Assembly (NCBI RefSeq): GCF_014901205.1
Contig: NZ_JACNMU010000002.1
Coordinates: 478,251-542,250 of the forward strand
Origin: Meridianimarinicoccus sp. MJW13
Lineage (GTDB): Bacteria > Pseudomonadota > Alphaproteobacteria > Rhodobacterales > Rhodobacteraceae
Direction of reading: 5' to 3'
Length of the DNA: 64,000 bases
The notes beneath the pieces are model-generated. The model searched no databases. It had not been told where the DNA came from and saw only the letters and a list, made by a program, of their open reading frames with translations. A program made the translations under genes and the position numbers. Shown here piece by piece: positions 46,635-54,636 of this stretch (position 1 is its first letter; the number at the start of each line of letters is the position of its first letter).

Positions 46635-47558
46635 TTACTTTTCCGCCAGCGGGTGATGGGTCAGAACCAACTCGCGCAGGCGGGTTTCGACCACATGGGT
46701 ATAGATCTCGGTGGTGGACAGATCGGCGTGGCCCAGCAAGGTCTGGATCGCCCGCAGATCGGCACCGTGTTCCAGCAGATGGGTGGCGAAGGCGTGGCGC
46801 AGGGTGTGCGGCGTGACCTTGGTGGGGTCGATGCCCGCTGAAACCGCCAGCGCCTTGAGCATCAGAAAGAAGCTCTGCCGGGTCAGATGCCCGGCGGCGG
46901 CGCGGCTGGGAAACAGGTAGGCCGAGGGTTTGGCGCCTTCGGCCACGGCGGCCTCCTCGGTCGCATCGCGCGATTCCAGCCAACGGGTCAGCGCCGCGCG
47001 GGCAGGGCGCGACAGCGGCACCAGCCGTTCCTTGTCGCCCTTGCCGCGCACCAGAAGCACTTGCGGGTCGCCCCGGGCAGCGGACACCGGCAGGGTCACC
47101 AACTCGCTGACCCGCAGGCCGGTGGCATACAGGATTTCCAGAAGGGCTGTGTTGCGCAATCGGTCGGCGTCGGTGCGGCCCTGCGCGGGGACGGCCTCCA
47201 GCATCGCCGAAACCTCGGCCTCGCTCAGCGTCTTCGGCAGGGCGCGGGTCTTGCCCGGCCCCTTGATCTGGATCGCGGGATTGTCGCCGCGCAAGCCTTC
47301 CTCGAAGGTGAATCGATACAATTGCCGGATCGCCGCTAGCCTGCGGGCGCGGGTGGCCCGTGACAAGCCCTGATCGGTGCAGAAACCCAGGTAGGCCTCG
47401 ATGTCGCCGCGTTGTGCGGAGTCAAAATCCAGCCCCCGGCGCGTGCACCAGGTCAGGAAGTCCTTCAGGTCGCGCCCGTAAGCCAGAAGTGTGTTGCGCG
47501 CAGCCCCCAGTTCAGCGGCCTGGGCCTCTAGAAACCGGCTGATGAGCGCCTCGCTCAT
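46635..47558 (-). CDS. xerD: Tyrosine recombinase XerD
   Basis: XerD works with XerC at dif to resolve chromosome dimers. The 307-residue product has an N-terminal SAM-like domain (to about residue 95) and the catalytic domain with Arg149 ([10 protein letters not shown]), Lys173, His251/Arg254 ([12 protein letters not shown]), His277 ([16 protein letters not shown]) and nucleophile Tyr286. All are present. Its ATG overlaps the stop of the upstream 510-residue protein (ATGA). XerC versus XerD is assigned by general similarity and is not certain. Confidence 0.93.
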   Translation of the reverse strand: MSEALISRFLEAQAAELGAARNTLLAYGRDLKDFLTWCTRRGLDFDSAQRGDIEAYLGFCTDQGLSRATRARRLAAIRQLYRFTFEEGLRGDNPAIQIKGPGKTRALPKTLSEAEVSAMLEAVPAQGRTDADRLRNTALLEILYATGLRVSELVTLPVSAARGDPQVLLVRGKGDKERLVPLSRPARAALTRWLESRDATEEAAVAEGAKPSAYLFPSRAAAGHLTRQSFFLMLKALAVSAGIDPTKVTPHTLRHAFATHLLEHGADLRAIQTLLGHADLSTTEIYTHVVETRLRELVLTHHPLAEK

Positions 47559-49087
47559 CCCCGCGGGTCCAGCAGCAGGATTTGGGCCGCTGCATGGCGG
47601 GCGGTGTTGCCCAGCCCCAGCGCCGTGAGCAGTTGCACGGCCTCGCCCGCGTCGGTGGGATCGCCGCCGTGGCCTTCCGACAGATCGCGCAAGGCCAGCA
47701 ACAGCGCCTCGCCGGTGCGGTTCTGCGCGACCAGATCGGCATAGCTTGCGGGCAGGGTGTCGGCCTCCAGCCCGGCGGCAAGGGCGGCGGCCAGGGGCAC
47801 GTCGGCGCGTACTTTCGTGTCCTGTCCGACAACCGCCGCCGCATCCTGCAGGGCCGATGGCAGGGTGTCGGGCGGCACCGGTGGTGCGCTCAACCGGGCG
47901 CGACCGTTGGACAGCAGCGCCATCTCGTAGACAAGCGGACCAAGGCTTGCAGGCAGGCGCAGCCGCTCAAGCCGGGGCTGCACGAGGGCGGCCAGAACCG
48001 CGTCCAGCGTGACCTGATGCATGGCCTCCCGGACCCTTGGCAGCAGATTGGCGACGTCATTGGCATTGCCGGCGGTCAGTGCCACATCCAGCCGCTGGAT
48101 CAGGTCAACCCGGTCCCAGACCCCGCCCGAGGCGGCGGCGCGCCGCGCCGTATAGATCGCCAGCAGGTCCTGCACCGGCAGGGCACCAGCGCGGGCCAGA
48201 CGTTCGGCAGCCTCGATCTGTGCCTTCCAGCCGATGATGTGGCGCAGGTCGGTCTGGGCGAAGGCCAGTGGCAGGTCACGGGTCGGAATGGGCTCGCCTA
48301 CGGCCTCCAGCAACCGGAAATCCAGCGGTGTGATCGGATCCGGCAGCGGCGGCGACGGTTCGCCCTCGAACAGTTCGGGATCAAGGAAGCGGGCCATCCG
48401 GTCGCGCGCCTCGGGCGTGATCCGGTCCAGGGCAAGGGCGGTTTCCAGGGTCAGCGCGGCGGTGGGCCAGCGGCCCGATCGGGCCAGGCAGAAGACCTTG
48501 GTTTCGATGTTGGGCACCAGATCGGGCTTGGCCGCCAGCGTGGCGCAGCCGCGATCCTCGGTACCCAGCAGCAGCGAGATGTCGAACCAGCGGCGAAACA
48601 GCTCGGGCGTGTCAGGACCGGAGCGCTCCAGCAGCGACTGGGCTGCCACAAGATCGCCCCGGGTCAACAGGGCATCGACACGGGCCAGCAGAAACGCCTC
48701 GCCCGAACCGGTGGGCGGGATCGCCTCGGCCAGAACCAGATTGCGGAACAGCGTCTGTAGGGCCGGATGCAGCAGACCGGGCATGGCGCGCATCAGCCGG
48801 GTCACGGTGTCGGTATCGGACGCGGCCCAAAGATCCCCCGTCAGCCCGACACTGACCGGCGAGATCAGCCCGGTCGTGCCCAGTTCGGGCGGCTCCAGCG
48901 GCGCCACGTCGATGGGGGCGGGATCGTCCAGCGGGGTGGCCGGTGGTTCGTAGCGTTCGGTCGGGGCTTCCAACGTGTCCGACAGCCACGGAATGGCCGA
49001 CAGGGGCGCATCGTCACCGGCCGCGACCGAGGCGGTCACGCCCAGACAAGCGCCCAGCAGGGCCCCGGCAATGCGTCTATTGCGCAT
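47555..49087 (-). CDS. Exported helical protein of unknown function upstream of xerD
   Basis: I do not recognise this 510-residue protein. It has a signal peptide (MRNRRIAGALLGACLGVTASVAAG), a proline-rich stretch (about 35-70: PTERYEPPATPLDDPAPIDVAPLEPPEL) and then an alanine- and leucine-rich helical region to the end, with segments such as RVDALLTRGDLVAAQSLLERSGP and AALTLETALALDRITPEARDRMARF that resemble TPR-like repeats. It therefore may be a periplasmic scaffold. It overlaps a 43-residue membrane protein upstream (11 bases) and xerD downstream (4 bases), so the three form one operon. Confidence 0.75.
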   Translation of the reverse strand: MRNRRIAGALLGACLGVTASVAAGDDAPLSAIPWLSDTLEAPTERYEPPATPLDDPAPIDVAPLEPPELGTTGLISPVSVGLTGDLWAASDTDTVTRLMRAMPGLLHPALQTLFRNLVLAEAIPPTGSGEAFLLARVDALLTRGDLVAAQSLLERSGPDTPELFRRWFDISLLLGTEDRGCATLAAKPDLVPNIETKVFCLARSGRWPTAALTLETALALDRITPEARDRMARFLDPELFEGEPSPPLPDPITPLDFRLLEAVGEPIPTRDLPLAFAQTDLRHIIGWKAQIEAAERLARAGALPVQDLLAIYTARRAAASGGVWDRVDLIQRLDVALTAGNANDVANLLPRVREAMHQVTLDAVLAALVQPRLERLRLPASLGPLVYEMALLSNGRARLSAPPVPPDTLPSALQDAAAVVGQDTKVRADVPLAAALAAGLEADTLPASYADLVAQNRTGEALLLALRDLSEGHGGDPTDAGEAVQLLTALGLGNTARHAAAQILLLDPRG

Positions 49088-49208
49088 TCAGATCCACGGG
49101 GATCCGGGTTTCGGTCTGCGCCGGGCTGAGATCGCCCAGATAGGCGAAACCCACCAGACCGAGCACGGCCAGTAGAAGAAGGACGGAGATGATCTTGACT
49201 AGTCGCAC
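49077..49208 (-). CDS. Small membrane-anchored protein (43 residues)
   Basis: A 43-residue product, GTG start at 49208: VRLVKIISVLLLLAVLGLVG is one hydrophobic helix, followed by a short periplasmic tail FAYLGDLSPAQTETRIPVDL. TAAGG lies 5 bases ahead of the start. The stop codon lies inside the next gene (11-base overlap), which argues that it is translated. Its role is unknown; the arrangement with the exported helical protein and xerD suggests a joint envelope or division-related function. It is divergent from aroK. Confidence 0.72.
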   Translation of the reverse strand: MRLVKIISVLLLLAVLGLVGFAYLGDLSPAQTETRIPVDLNAQ

Positions 49209-49235
49209 GATGCCTTAGCCTCTGTTCTGTCAGCG

Positions 49236-49264
49236 TTGTGACCGCTTTCGTCACATTCTATATG
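49236..49264 (+). promoter_or_regulatory. Promoter of aroK-aroB
   Basis: -35 TTGTGA (49236-49241), 17-base spacer, -10 TATATG (49259-49264). Transcription would start near 49271, so aroK must start downstream of that; this supports ATG 49307 over an in-frame start at 49238. Confidence 0.6.
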
Positions 49265-49306
49265 GGAATTGCCGCAAGATCACGTCATAGAGATGTATTA
49301 AATAAG

Positions 49307-49888
49307 ATGAGGGAAAGGGCAGGCCTTTTGGCGCAAGAGCTGAAAAAAACTGTCGTTCTGGTGGGGATGATGGGCGCGGGGAAAACCGCCGTGGGGACAG
49401 CCGTGGCCCGCAAGCTGGGGGTGCCGTTCATTGATCAGGACGACGAGATCCAGGCGGCGGCGAATTCCACGATTTCCGAGATTTTTCAGACCTATGGCGA
49501 GGCTTTCTTCCGCGAGAAGGAGACCCAGGTGCTGGCGCGACTGCTGTCCGGGCCGCCCTGCATCCTGTCCACCGGCGGTGGTGCCTTCCTGTCCGAGCGC
49601 AACCGCGCGTTGATCGAAGCCTCGGGCGTGTCGGTCTGGCTGAATGCCGAGTTGAACCTGCTGTGGGCGCGGGTGCGGTATCGCGACACGCGGCCCCTGC
49701 TGCGCACCGAGAATCCCTATGAAACGCTCAAGACGCTGTTCGAGGCACGCACCCCGATCTACGCGCAGGCGGCGATTCATGTCTCGTCGTTTTCCAATTA
49801 TTCCATTGATGACATGGCCAGCGCGGTGATCGCGGCGCTGGCCGAACATCCCGACATCCTGAAAGTGACCAACCATGCCTGCCGTTGA
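49307..49888 (+). CDS. aroK: Shikimate kinase
   Basis: AroK phosphorylates shikimate in the aromatic amino acid pathway. The 193-residue product has the P-loop VLVGMMGAGKTAVG, the shikimate-binding IDQDDEI and the GGGAF motif (STGGGAFLSE), and R-x-RPLL. ATG 49307 is favoured because the promoter lies just upstream; a TTG codon at 49328 is another candidate that matches shorter relatives. aroB overlaps its end by 14 bases. Confidence 0.95.
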   Translation: MRERAGLLAQELKKTVVLVGMMGAGKTAVGTAVARKLGVPFIDQDDEIQAAANSTISEIFQTYGEAFFREKETQVLARLLSGPPCILSTGGGAFLSERNRALIEASGVSVWLNAELNLLWARVRYRDTRPLLRTENPYETLKTLFEARTPIYAQAAIHVSSFSNYSIDDMASAVIAALAEHPDILKVTNHACR

Positions 49889-51002
49889 AACCGTTCATGT
49901 GCCGCTGGGCGACCGGGCCTATGATGTGAGGATCGGGCCGGGGCTGCTGGCGGATGCGGGGCGTCACATCGCGCCGCTGCTGAAACGCCCACGGGTGGCC
50001 ATCGTTACCGACGACAACGTGGCCGCGCGGCATCTGGCGGCGCTGGAAGCGGCGCTGAAGGCTCAAGGCATCGACAGCAGCGCGCTGGTGCTGCCGGCGG
50101 GTGAAAGCACCAAGGGCTGGCCGCAGTTCACCCGCACCGTCGAATGGCTGCTGGCGGAAAAGATCGAGCGGCGCGATGTGGTCATCGCCCTGGGCGGCGG
50201 CGTGATCGGCGATCTGGTTGGGTTTGCAGCGGCAGTGCTGCGCCGGGGCGTCCGCTTCGTGCAGATCCCCACCAGCCTGCTGGCGCAGGTCGACAGTTCG
50301 GTCGGCGGCAAGACCGGGATCAACGCGCCGCAGGGCAAGAACCTGATCGGCGCTTTCCATCAACCCAGCCTGGTGCTGGCCGACAGCGGCGTGCTGGCCA
50401 CCCTGCCGGATCGCGATTTCCTGGCCGGTTATGGCGAGGTGGTGAAATACGGGTTGCTGGGCGACGCCGATTTTTTCCAGTGGCTGGAAGAACATGGCCC
50501 GGCGTTGCGGGCGGGGGACGAGACCGCGCGGATCAAGGCGGTGCGCCGCTCGGTGGAAATGAAGGCCGAGATCGTGGTGGCCGACGAGACCGAGCAGGGC
50601 GAGCGCGCGCTGCTGAACCTCGGGCACACCTTTTGCCACGCGCTGGAGGCGGCGACGGGCTATTCCGACCGGTTGCTTCACGGCGAAGGCGTGGCCATCG
50701 GCTGTGCGCTGGCGTTTGAACTGTCATCGCGGCTGGGGCTTTGTGCGCAGGAAGATCCCAGCCGCGTGCGGGCGCATCTTCAAGAGATGGGCATGATGCG
50801 CGATCTTGCTGATATTCCGGGAGAATTGCCGGGTCCCGAGGCGCTGATTTCGCTGATGGGGCAGGACAAGAAGGTCGTGGATGGCACGTTGCGGTTCATC
50901 CTGGCGCGGGGCATCGGCGCGGCCTTCGTGACAGATGATGTTCCGGCAGAGATCCTGCGCACGGTGCTGGACGATGCCTTCGCGCAACGGCCCGCAGCCT
51001 GA
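49875..51002 (+). CDS. aroB: 3-dehydroquinate synthase
   Basis: AroB closes the ring in the second step of the shikimate pathway using NAD+ and zinc. The 375-residue product has IALGGGVIGDLVGFAAAVLRRGVRFVQIPTSLLAQVDSSVGGKTGIN, the zinc ligands in GYGEVVKYG, LNLGHTFCHALEAATGY and LLHGEGVAIG. The overlap with aroK shows translational coupling. Confidence 0.98.
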   Translation: MPAVETVHVPLGDRAYDVRIGPGLLADAGRHIAPLLKRPRVAIVTDDNVAARHLAALEAALKAQGIDSSALVLPAGESTKGWPQFTRTVEWLLAEKIERRDVVIALGGGVIGDLVGFAAAVLRRGVRFVQIPTSLLAQVDSSVGGKTGINAPQGKNLIGAFHQPSLVLADSGVLATLPDRDFLAGYGEVVKYGLLGDADFFQWLEEHGPALRAGDETARIKAVRRSVEMKAEIVVADETEQGERALLNLGHTFCHALEAATGYSDRLLHGEGVAIGCALAFELSSRLGLCAQEDPSRVRAHLQEMGMMRDLADIPGELPGPEALISLMGQDKKVVDGTLRFILARGIGAAFVTDDVPAEILRTVLDDAFAQRPAA

Positions 51003-51008
51003 GGGACG

Positions 51009-51095
51009 GCTCCCGCCCCGCCTTGCCCCTTGGGGGCGTGTCTGGTTGGGCCGGGCGCCGCTGCGCGGCGCAGTGAGTATTTCTGACAAGAAAAA
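51009..51095 (+). repeat. Dispersed intergenic repeat, copy 4
   Basis: A GCCCC/GGGGGC hairpin, then GTTGGGCCGGGCGCCGCTGC and the hairpin GCGCCGC-TGC-GCGGCGC (51055-51071), then GTGAGTATTT and ACAAGAAAAA. A stretch of 28 bases is identical to copy 5 at 62.6 kb. It lies between aroB and the M48 gene and could also stop transcription. Confidence 0.75.
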
Positions 51096-51102
51096 CCGGG
51101 GA

Positions 51103-51792
51103 TTAGCCTTCGGGCTGCCAGCGGGATTCTAGCGCCTCGATGGCGGCGATGCGGGCGTCGGTCTTGGGATGGCTGAGCAGCCAGGCGGGCATGGTGGCGC
51201 CATGAGCGCCGGTCAGGCCGTCGAGTTTGCGGAACAGGGATTTCTGTGGTGCGGTGCCGATGCCGGCCTTGACCAGCAGGGCAGAGGCATAGGCGTCGGC
51301 TTCGAATTCATCGCTGCGCGACAGATGTGCGGCCAGCAGGGTGGCCAGACCGTTGGCGATCCAGACGCCGATGCCCGGCAGGAACCGCGACAGCACCACC
51401 GCAAGGGCGCTGCGCAGCGCATTTTGTCCTGAAAAATCAATGAGTCGCTTGCGGGCGTGGCCCAGGGCGACATGGCCCAGCTCGTGGGCGATGACGCTGG
51501 TCATCTCGGTGGCTGTGACCTCGCCCGCGCGGTACTTGTTGTAGAACCCGCGGGTGATGAACACCCGTCCGTCGGGGGCCGCAAGCCCGTTCACCGGGTC
51601 GATGTTGTAGAGGTTCACCTTGATGCGCGGCAGGTCGAGAGCGGCGGCCAGCTTGTTGAATTCACGCGACAATCCTGGATCCACCAGTTCGGTGGACTTG
51701 GCGTCGAGCTCGCGCCGGGTGCGGAAGGCCGAGACCATGTACATGGCCAGGCCGTAGAACACCGCCAGCAGGATCGGGGTCAGTTTCAACAT
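51103..51792 (-). CDS. M48 family zinc metallopeptidase
   Basis: A 229-residue membrane-attached peptidase of the HtpX/Ste24 group. One N-terminal hydrophobic helix (LTPILLAVFYGLAMYMVSAF) is followed by the active site HELGHVALGHARKR (zinc ligands and Glu), and a third ligand in DEFEADAYASALLVKAG. The C-terminal SHPKTDARIAAIEAL block is typical. A second hydrophobic segment (LRSALAVVLSRFLPGIGVWIANGLATLLAAH) may enter the membrane. It probably degrades damaged membrane or envelope proteins. It converges with aroB. Confidence 0.9.
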   Translation of the reverse strand: MLKLTPILLAVFYGLAMYMVSAFRTRRELDAKSTELVDPGLSREFNKLAAALDLPRIKVNLYNIDPVNGLAAPDGRVFITRGFYNKYRAGEVTATEMTSVIAHELGHVALGHARKRLIDFSGQNALRSALAVVLSRFLPGIGVWIANGLATLLAAHLSRSDEFEADAYASALLVKAGIGTAPQKSLFRKLDGLTGAHGATMPAWLLSHPKTDARIAAIEALESRWQPEG

Positions 51793-51890
51793 GTTCTAGA
51801 GATGGGGGCGCAGGGCGGTTCCGGCAAGCAAAAAAACGGGGCTGGAACGCGTATGGAAAACGTATGGCTGGTGTATGGCTGGCGCACCGC

Positions 51891-52277
51891 TCAGCTTTCG
51901 TAGAATTCCAGCGGCAACCCGTCGGGATCGGGAAAGAAGGTGAAGCGGGCGCCGGTGTAGGGGTCGGTCCGGATCGGCTCGACCGCGATGCCGGCGGCTT
52001 TCAGCGGCGCGATCGCCGCGTCGAGGTCGGTGACCGCGAAGGCGAGATGGCGCAACCCCTGTGCCTCGGGGCTGGTGGGGCGCGGCGGCGCATCGGGAAA
52101 GGTGAAAAGCTCGATCCCGATGCCCGAGGGATGGCGCAGATCCACTTTCCACGAGTTGCGCGGGGCGCGGAAGTTGCGATCCACAACCTCGAACCCCAGA
52201 AGATCGCCGTAAAAGGCAAGGCTGGCGTCGAGATCGGAGGCGATGAGGGCGACGTGGTGCAGGGCTTTCAGGGTCAT
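51891..52277 (-). CDS. VOC family (glyoxalase-like) protein
   Basis: A 128-residue vicinal-oxygen-chelate protein with two beta-alpha-beta-beta-beta units. It starts LKALHHVALIASDLDASLAFYGDLLGFEVV and continues GIGIELFTFPDAPPRP, LRHLAFAVTDLDAAIAPLKAAGI and FTFFPDPDGLPLEFYES. Candidate metal ligands are His8, Glu in IELF, His in RHLAF and Glu in LEFYES, the glyoxalase I pattern. Substrate unknown; it resembles the YaeR-type group. The frame is open upstream but only ATG 52277 fits the fold. Confidence 0.85.
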   Translation of the reverse strand: MTLKALHHVALIASDLDASLAFYGDLLGFEVVDRNFRAPRNSWKVDLRHPSGIGIELFTFPDAPPRPTSPEAQGLRHLAFAVTDLDAAIAPLKAAGIAVEPIRTDPYTGARFTFFPDPDGLPLEFYES

Positions 52278-52504
52278 GACCCCGGCAAAGCAGACCGGGC
52301 CGGGGCATGCCAGCAAAAAGCGCACCCACTGCACCATGTCGTATTTTCGGGCCGACCCGGCGCTGTGGGGACATTGCCGGGGCCGGGCTGTCTTACGTTG
52401 GGTCAGCAATCATCCATGAGATAATCACCAGAACTCCGCTATAGTCCGGGGACGGATGAGACGTGCCCGGCCGAACCCGCCGGGCGGACAGGAAGGGAGA
52501 CGGC

Positions 52505-52915
52505 ATGTTCAAACGCATCATGATGCCCATCGACTTGAGGCATCTCGACAGCCAGGCCCGGGCGCTGACCTGCGCCCATGATCTGGCCAAGCTTTACGGC
52601 GCCACGGTGATCTACGTCGGTGTCAGCGCCGCCACGCCGACCGAGGTTGCCCATACCCCGGCCGAATACAAGGCCAAGCTGGCGGGCTTTGCCACCGGGC
52701 AGGCCGGGCAGGGGATCGCCACCGAATCCCATGCGATCATCGACCATGATCCCGCCGTTGATCTGGACGGGGCGTTGCTGCACGCGGTGAAGGACACCGG
52801 TGCCGATCTGGTGGTGATGGCCAGCCACGATCCCGGCATCCTGAATTACATCTGGCCCACCAATGGCGGCAAGATCGCGGGGCACGCACATGTGAGCGTG
52901 CTGGTGGTGCGGTGA
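52505..52915 (+). CDS. Universal stress protein (UspA domain)
   Basis: A 136-residue single-domain Usp protein. It begins MFKRIMMPIDLRHLDSQARALTCAHDLAKLYGATVIYVGV, and continues HAVKDTGADLVVMASHDPGILNYIWPTNGGKIAGHAHVSVLVVR. The usual ATP-binding motif G-2x-G-9x-G(S/T) is replaced by ASHDPGILNYIWPTNGGKIAGHAHVSV, so nucleotide binding is uncertain. AGGGAG precedes ATG 52505. The BCCT transporter gene follows 40 bases later, so the pair is likely an operon in which the Usp protein modulates transport. Confidence 0.88.
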   Translation: MFKRIMMPIDLRHLDSQARALTCAHDLAKLYGATVIYVGVSAATPTEVAHTPAEYKAKLAGFATGQAGQGIATESHAIIDHDPAVDLDGALLHAVKDTGADLVVMASHDPGILNYIWPTNGGKIAGHAHVSVLVVR

Positions 52916-52955
52916 TCACCACGGGCCGGCAACAAGAAATGACAGGGAGGTCTTC

Positions 52956-54587
52956 ATGACCGACGAGACCGAGACCAGTATTCCGGCGCCGGAAGGCGAC
53001 GCGGAGATCATCGACACCGATTACACCATCGGGCAAGACAATTTCGAAACCCAGGTCGGCCCTTTCGGGGTGGATATCCACAACCCGGTGTTCCTGATTT
53101 CCGGGATGAGCATCATTGCCTTTGTCTTCTACGCCCTGGCCCTGCCCGAGCAGGCGGCGGGCTTCTTCGGCTGGTTGCGCCCGGCGCTGACCGCCAATTT
53201 CGACTGGTTCTTCATGGGCGCGGCCAACATCTTTGTGCTGTTCTGCCTGTTCCTGATTGTCTCGCCGCTGGGAAAGGTGCGGTTGGGCGGTTCGGATGCG
53301 ACACCGGACTACAGCTATATCGGCTGGTTCGCGATGCTGTTCGCCGCCGGCATGGGCATCGGGCTGATGTTCTATGGTGTCAGCGAACCGATGAGCCATT
53401 TCGGCACTTCGCTGGGCGGTACCACGGTTGAGAACGGCGTGCGCACCGACTGGGCACCGCTGGGCGGGGCTGCGGGCGATGAGGCCGAGTCAATCCGGCT
53501 GGGCATGGCTGCCACCATCTATCACTGGGGGCTGCATCCCTGGGCGATCTACGCGGTTGTGGCGCTGGCGCTGGCGCTGTTCAGCTATAACAAGGGGCTG
53601 CCGCTGACGATCCGCTCGGCCTTCTATCCGCTGCTGGGTGAACGTGTCTGGGGCTGGTGGGGCCATGTGATCGACACTTTGGCGGTGTTTGCCACGCTGT
53701 TCGGGCTGGCGACCTCGCTGGGGTTCGGCGCGACGCAGGCCAATGCCGGTCTGAACGAGTTGTTCGGGGTGCCTGTCAGTTCGACCACCGAGGTCATCCT
53801 GATCACCGCGATCACCGCTGTGGCGCTGATTTCGGTGGTGCGCGGGCTGGACGGCGGCGTGAAGGTGCTGTCCGAGATCAACATGGGGCTGGCTTTCCTG
53901 TTGCTGCTCTTCGTACTGATCGTGGGGCCGACGGTGGCGATCCTGACCGGATTTGCCGACAGCCTGCTGGCCTATGTGGAATACCTGCCGGCGCTGGCGA
54001 TGCCGCTGGGCCGCGAGGATGTGAACTTCAGCCAGGGCTGGACCGCCTTCTACTGGGCGTGGTGGGTCAGCTGGTCGCCCTTCGTGGGGATGTTCATTGC
54101 CCGCGTCAGCCGGGGCCGCACGGTGCGCGAGTTCATCATCTGCGTGCTGCTGATCCCGTCGCTGGTCTGCGTGCTGTGGATGAGCGTCTTCGGCGGCACC
54201 GCGATCCAGCAGGTCGTGCAGGATGGCGTCACCGCCGTCAGCGAGGCGCCGCTGGAGCTGAAGCTGTTCAAGATGCTGGGTGAACTGCCGCTGAGCAGCA
54301 TCACCTCGTTCATCGGCATCATCCTTGTGGTGGTTTTCTTCGTGACCTCGTCGGACAGCGGATCGCTGGTGATCGACACGATCACGGCGGGCGGCAAGAT
54401 CGACGCGCCGGTGCCCCAGCGGGTGTTCTGGTGCATCTTCGAAGGGGCTGTGGCCATCGTGCTGCTGATCGGCGGCGGGCTGGCGGCCTTGCAGGCCATG
54501 GTGATCTCGACCGGGTTGCCGTTCACGGTCATCCTGCTGCTGATGTGCTGGGCGATCTACAAGGGGCTGAAGTCCGAACGGGGCTAG
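52956..54587 (+). CDS. BCCT family sodium-coupled betaine/choline/carnitine-type transporter
   Basis: A 543-residue inner-membrane transporter with about 12 hydrophobic helices. The BCCT signature is clear: the glycine-rich stretch FAAGMGIGLMFYGVSEPMSHF in the first core helix (the GMGIG form seen in sodium-dependent members), then HWGLHPWAIYAVVALALALF, SLGFGATQANAGLNELFG, and WAFYWAWWVSW-like AFYWAWWVSWSPFVGMFIARVSRGRTVREFI with the conserved tryptophan box. Sodium-driven uptake of a compatible solute such as glycine betaine is likely; the exact substrate is not readable. The short C-terminus lacks the long osmosensing domain of BetP. Confidence 0.92.
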   Translation: MTDETETSIPAPEGDAEIIDTDYTIGQDNFETQVGPFGVDIHNPVFLISGMSIIAFVFYALALPEQAAGFFGWLRPALTANFDWFFMGAANIFVLFCLFLIVSPLGKVRLGGSDATPDYSYIGWFAMLFAAGMGIGLMFYGVSEPMSHFGTSLGGTTVENGVRTDWAPLGGAAGDEAESIRLGMAATIYHWGLHPWAIYAVVALALALFSYNKGLPLTIRSAFYPLLGERVWGWWGHVIDTLAVFATLFGLATSLGFGATQANAGLNELFGVPVSSTTEVILITAITAVALISVVRGLDGGVKVLSEINMGLAFLLLLFVLIVGPTVAILTGFADSLLAYVEYLPALAMPLGREDVNFSQGWTAFYWAWWVSWSPFVGMFIARVSRGRTVREFIICVLLIPSLVCVLWMSVFGGTAIQQVVQDGVTAVSEAPLELKLFKMLGELPLSSITSFIGIILVVVFFVTSSDSGSLVIDTITAGGKIDAPVPQRVFWCIFEGAVAIVLLIGGGLAALQAMVISTGLPFTVILLLMCWAIYKGLKSERG

Positions 54588-54602
54588 GCGCCCTACGTCT
54601 CT

Positions 54603-54631
54603 CCCGGTTCCGGCGCTTTGCCGGGGCCGGG
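54603..54631. terminator. Hairpin between convergent BCCT and acyltransferase genes
   Basis: A 12-bp stem, CCCGGTTCCGGC (54603-54614) and GCCGGGGCCGGG (54620-54631), with two T-G wobbles and a GCTTT loop, in the 49-base gap. There is no T-run. It probably ends transcription from both sides. Confidence 0.5.
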
Positions 54632-54636
54632 CACGC

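Noticed and set aside
52278..52504. Additional gene in the gap between the VOC gene and the universal stress protein gene
   Set aside because: No frame with a start, ribosome binding site and plausible product; only a TATAGT (52440) without a good -35 was seen.
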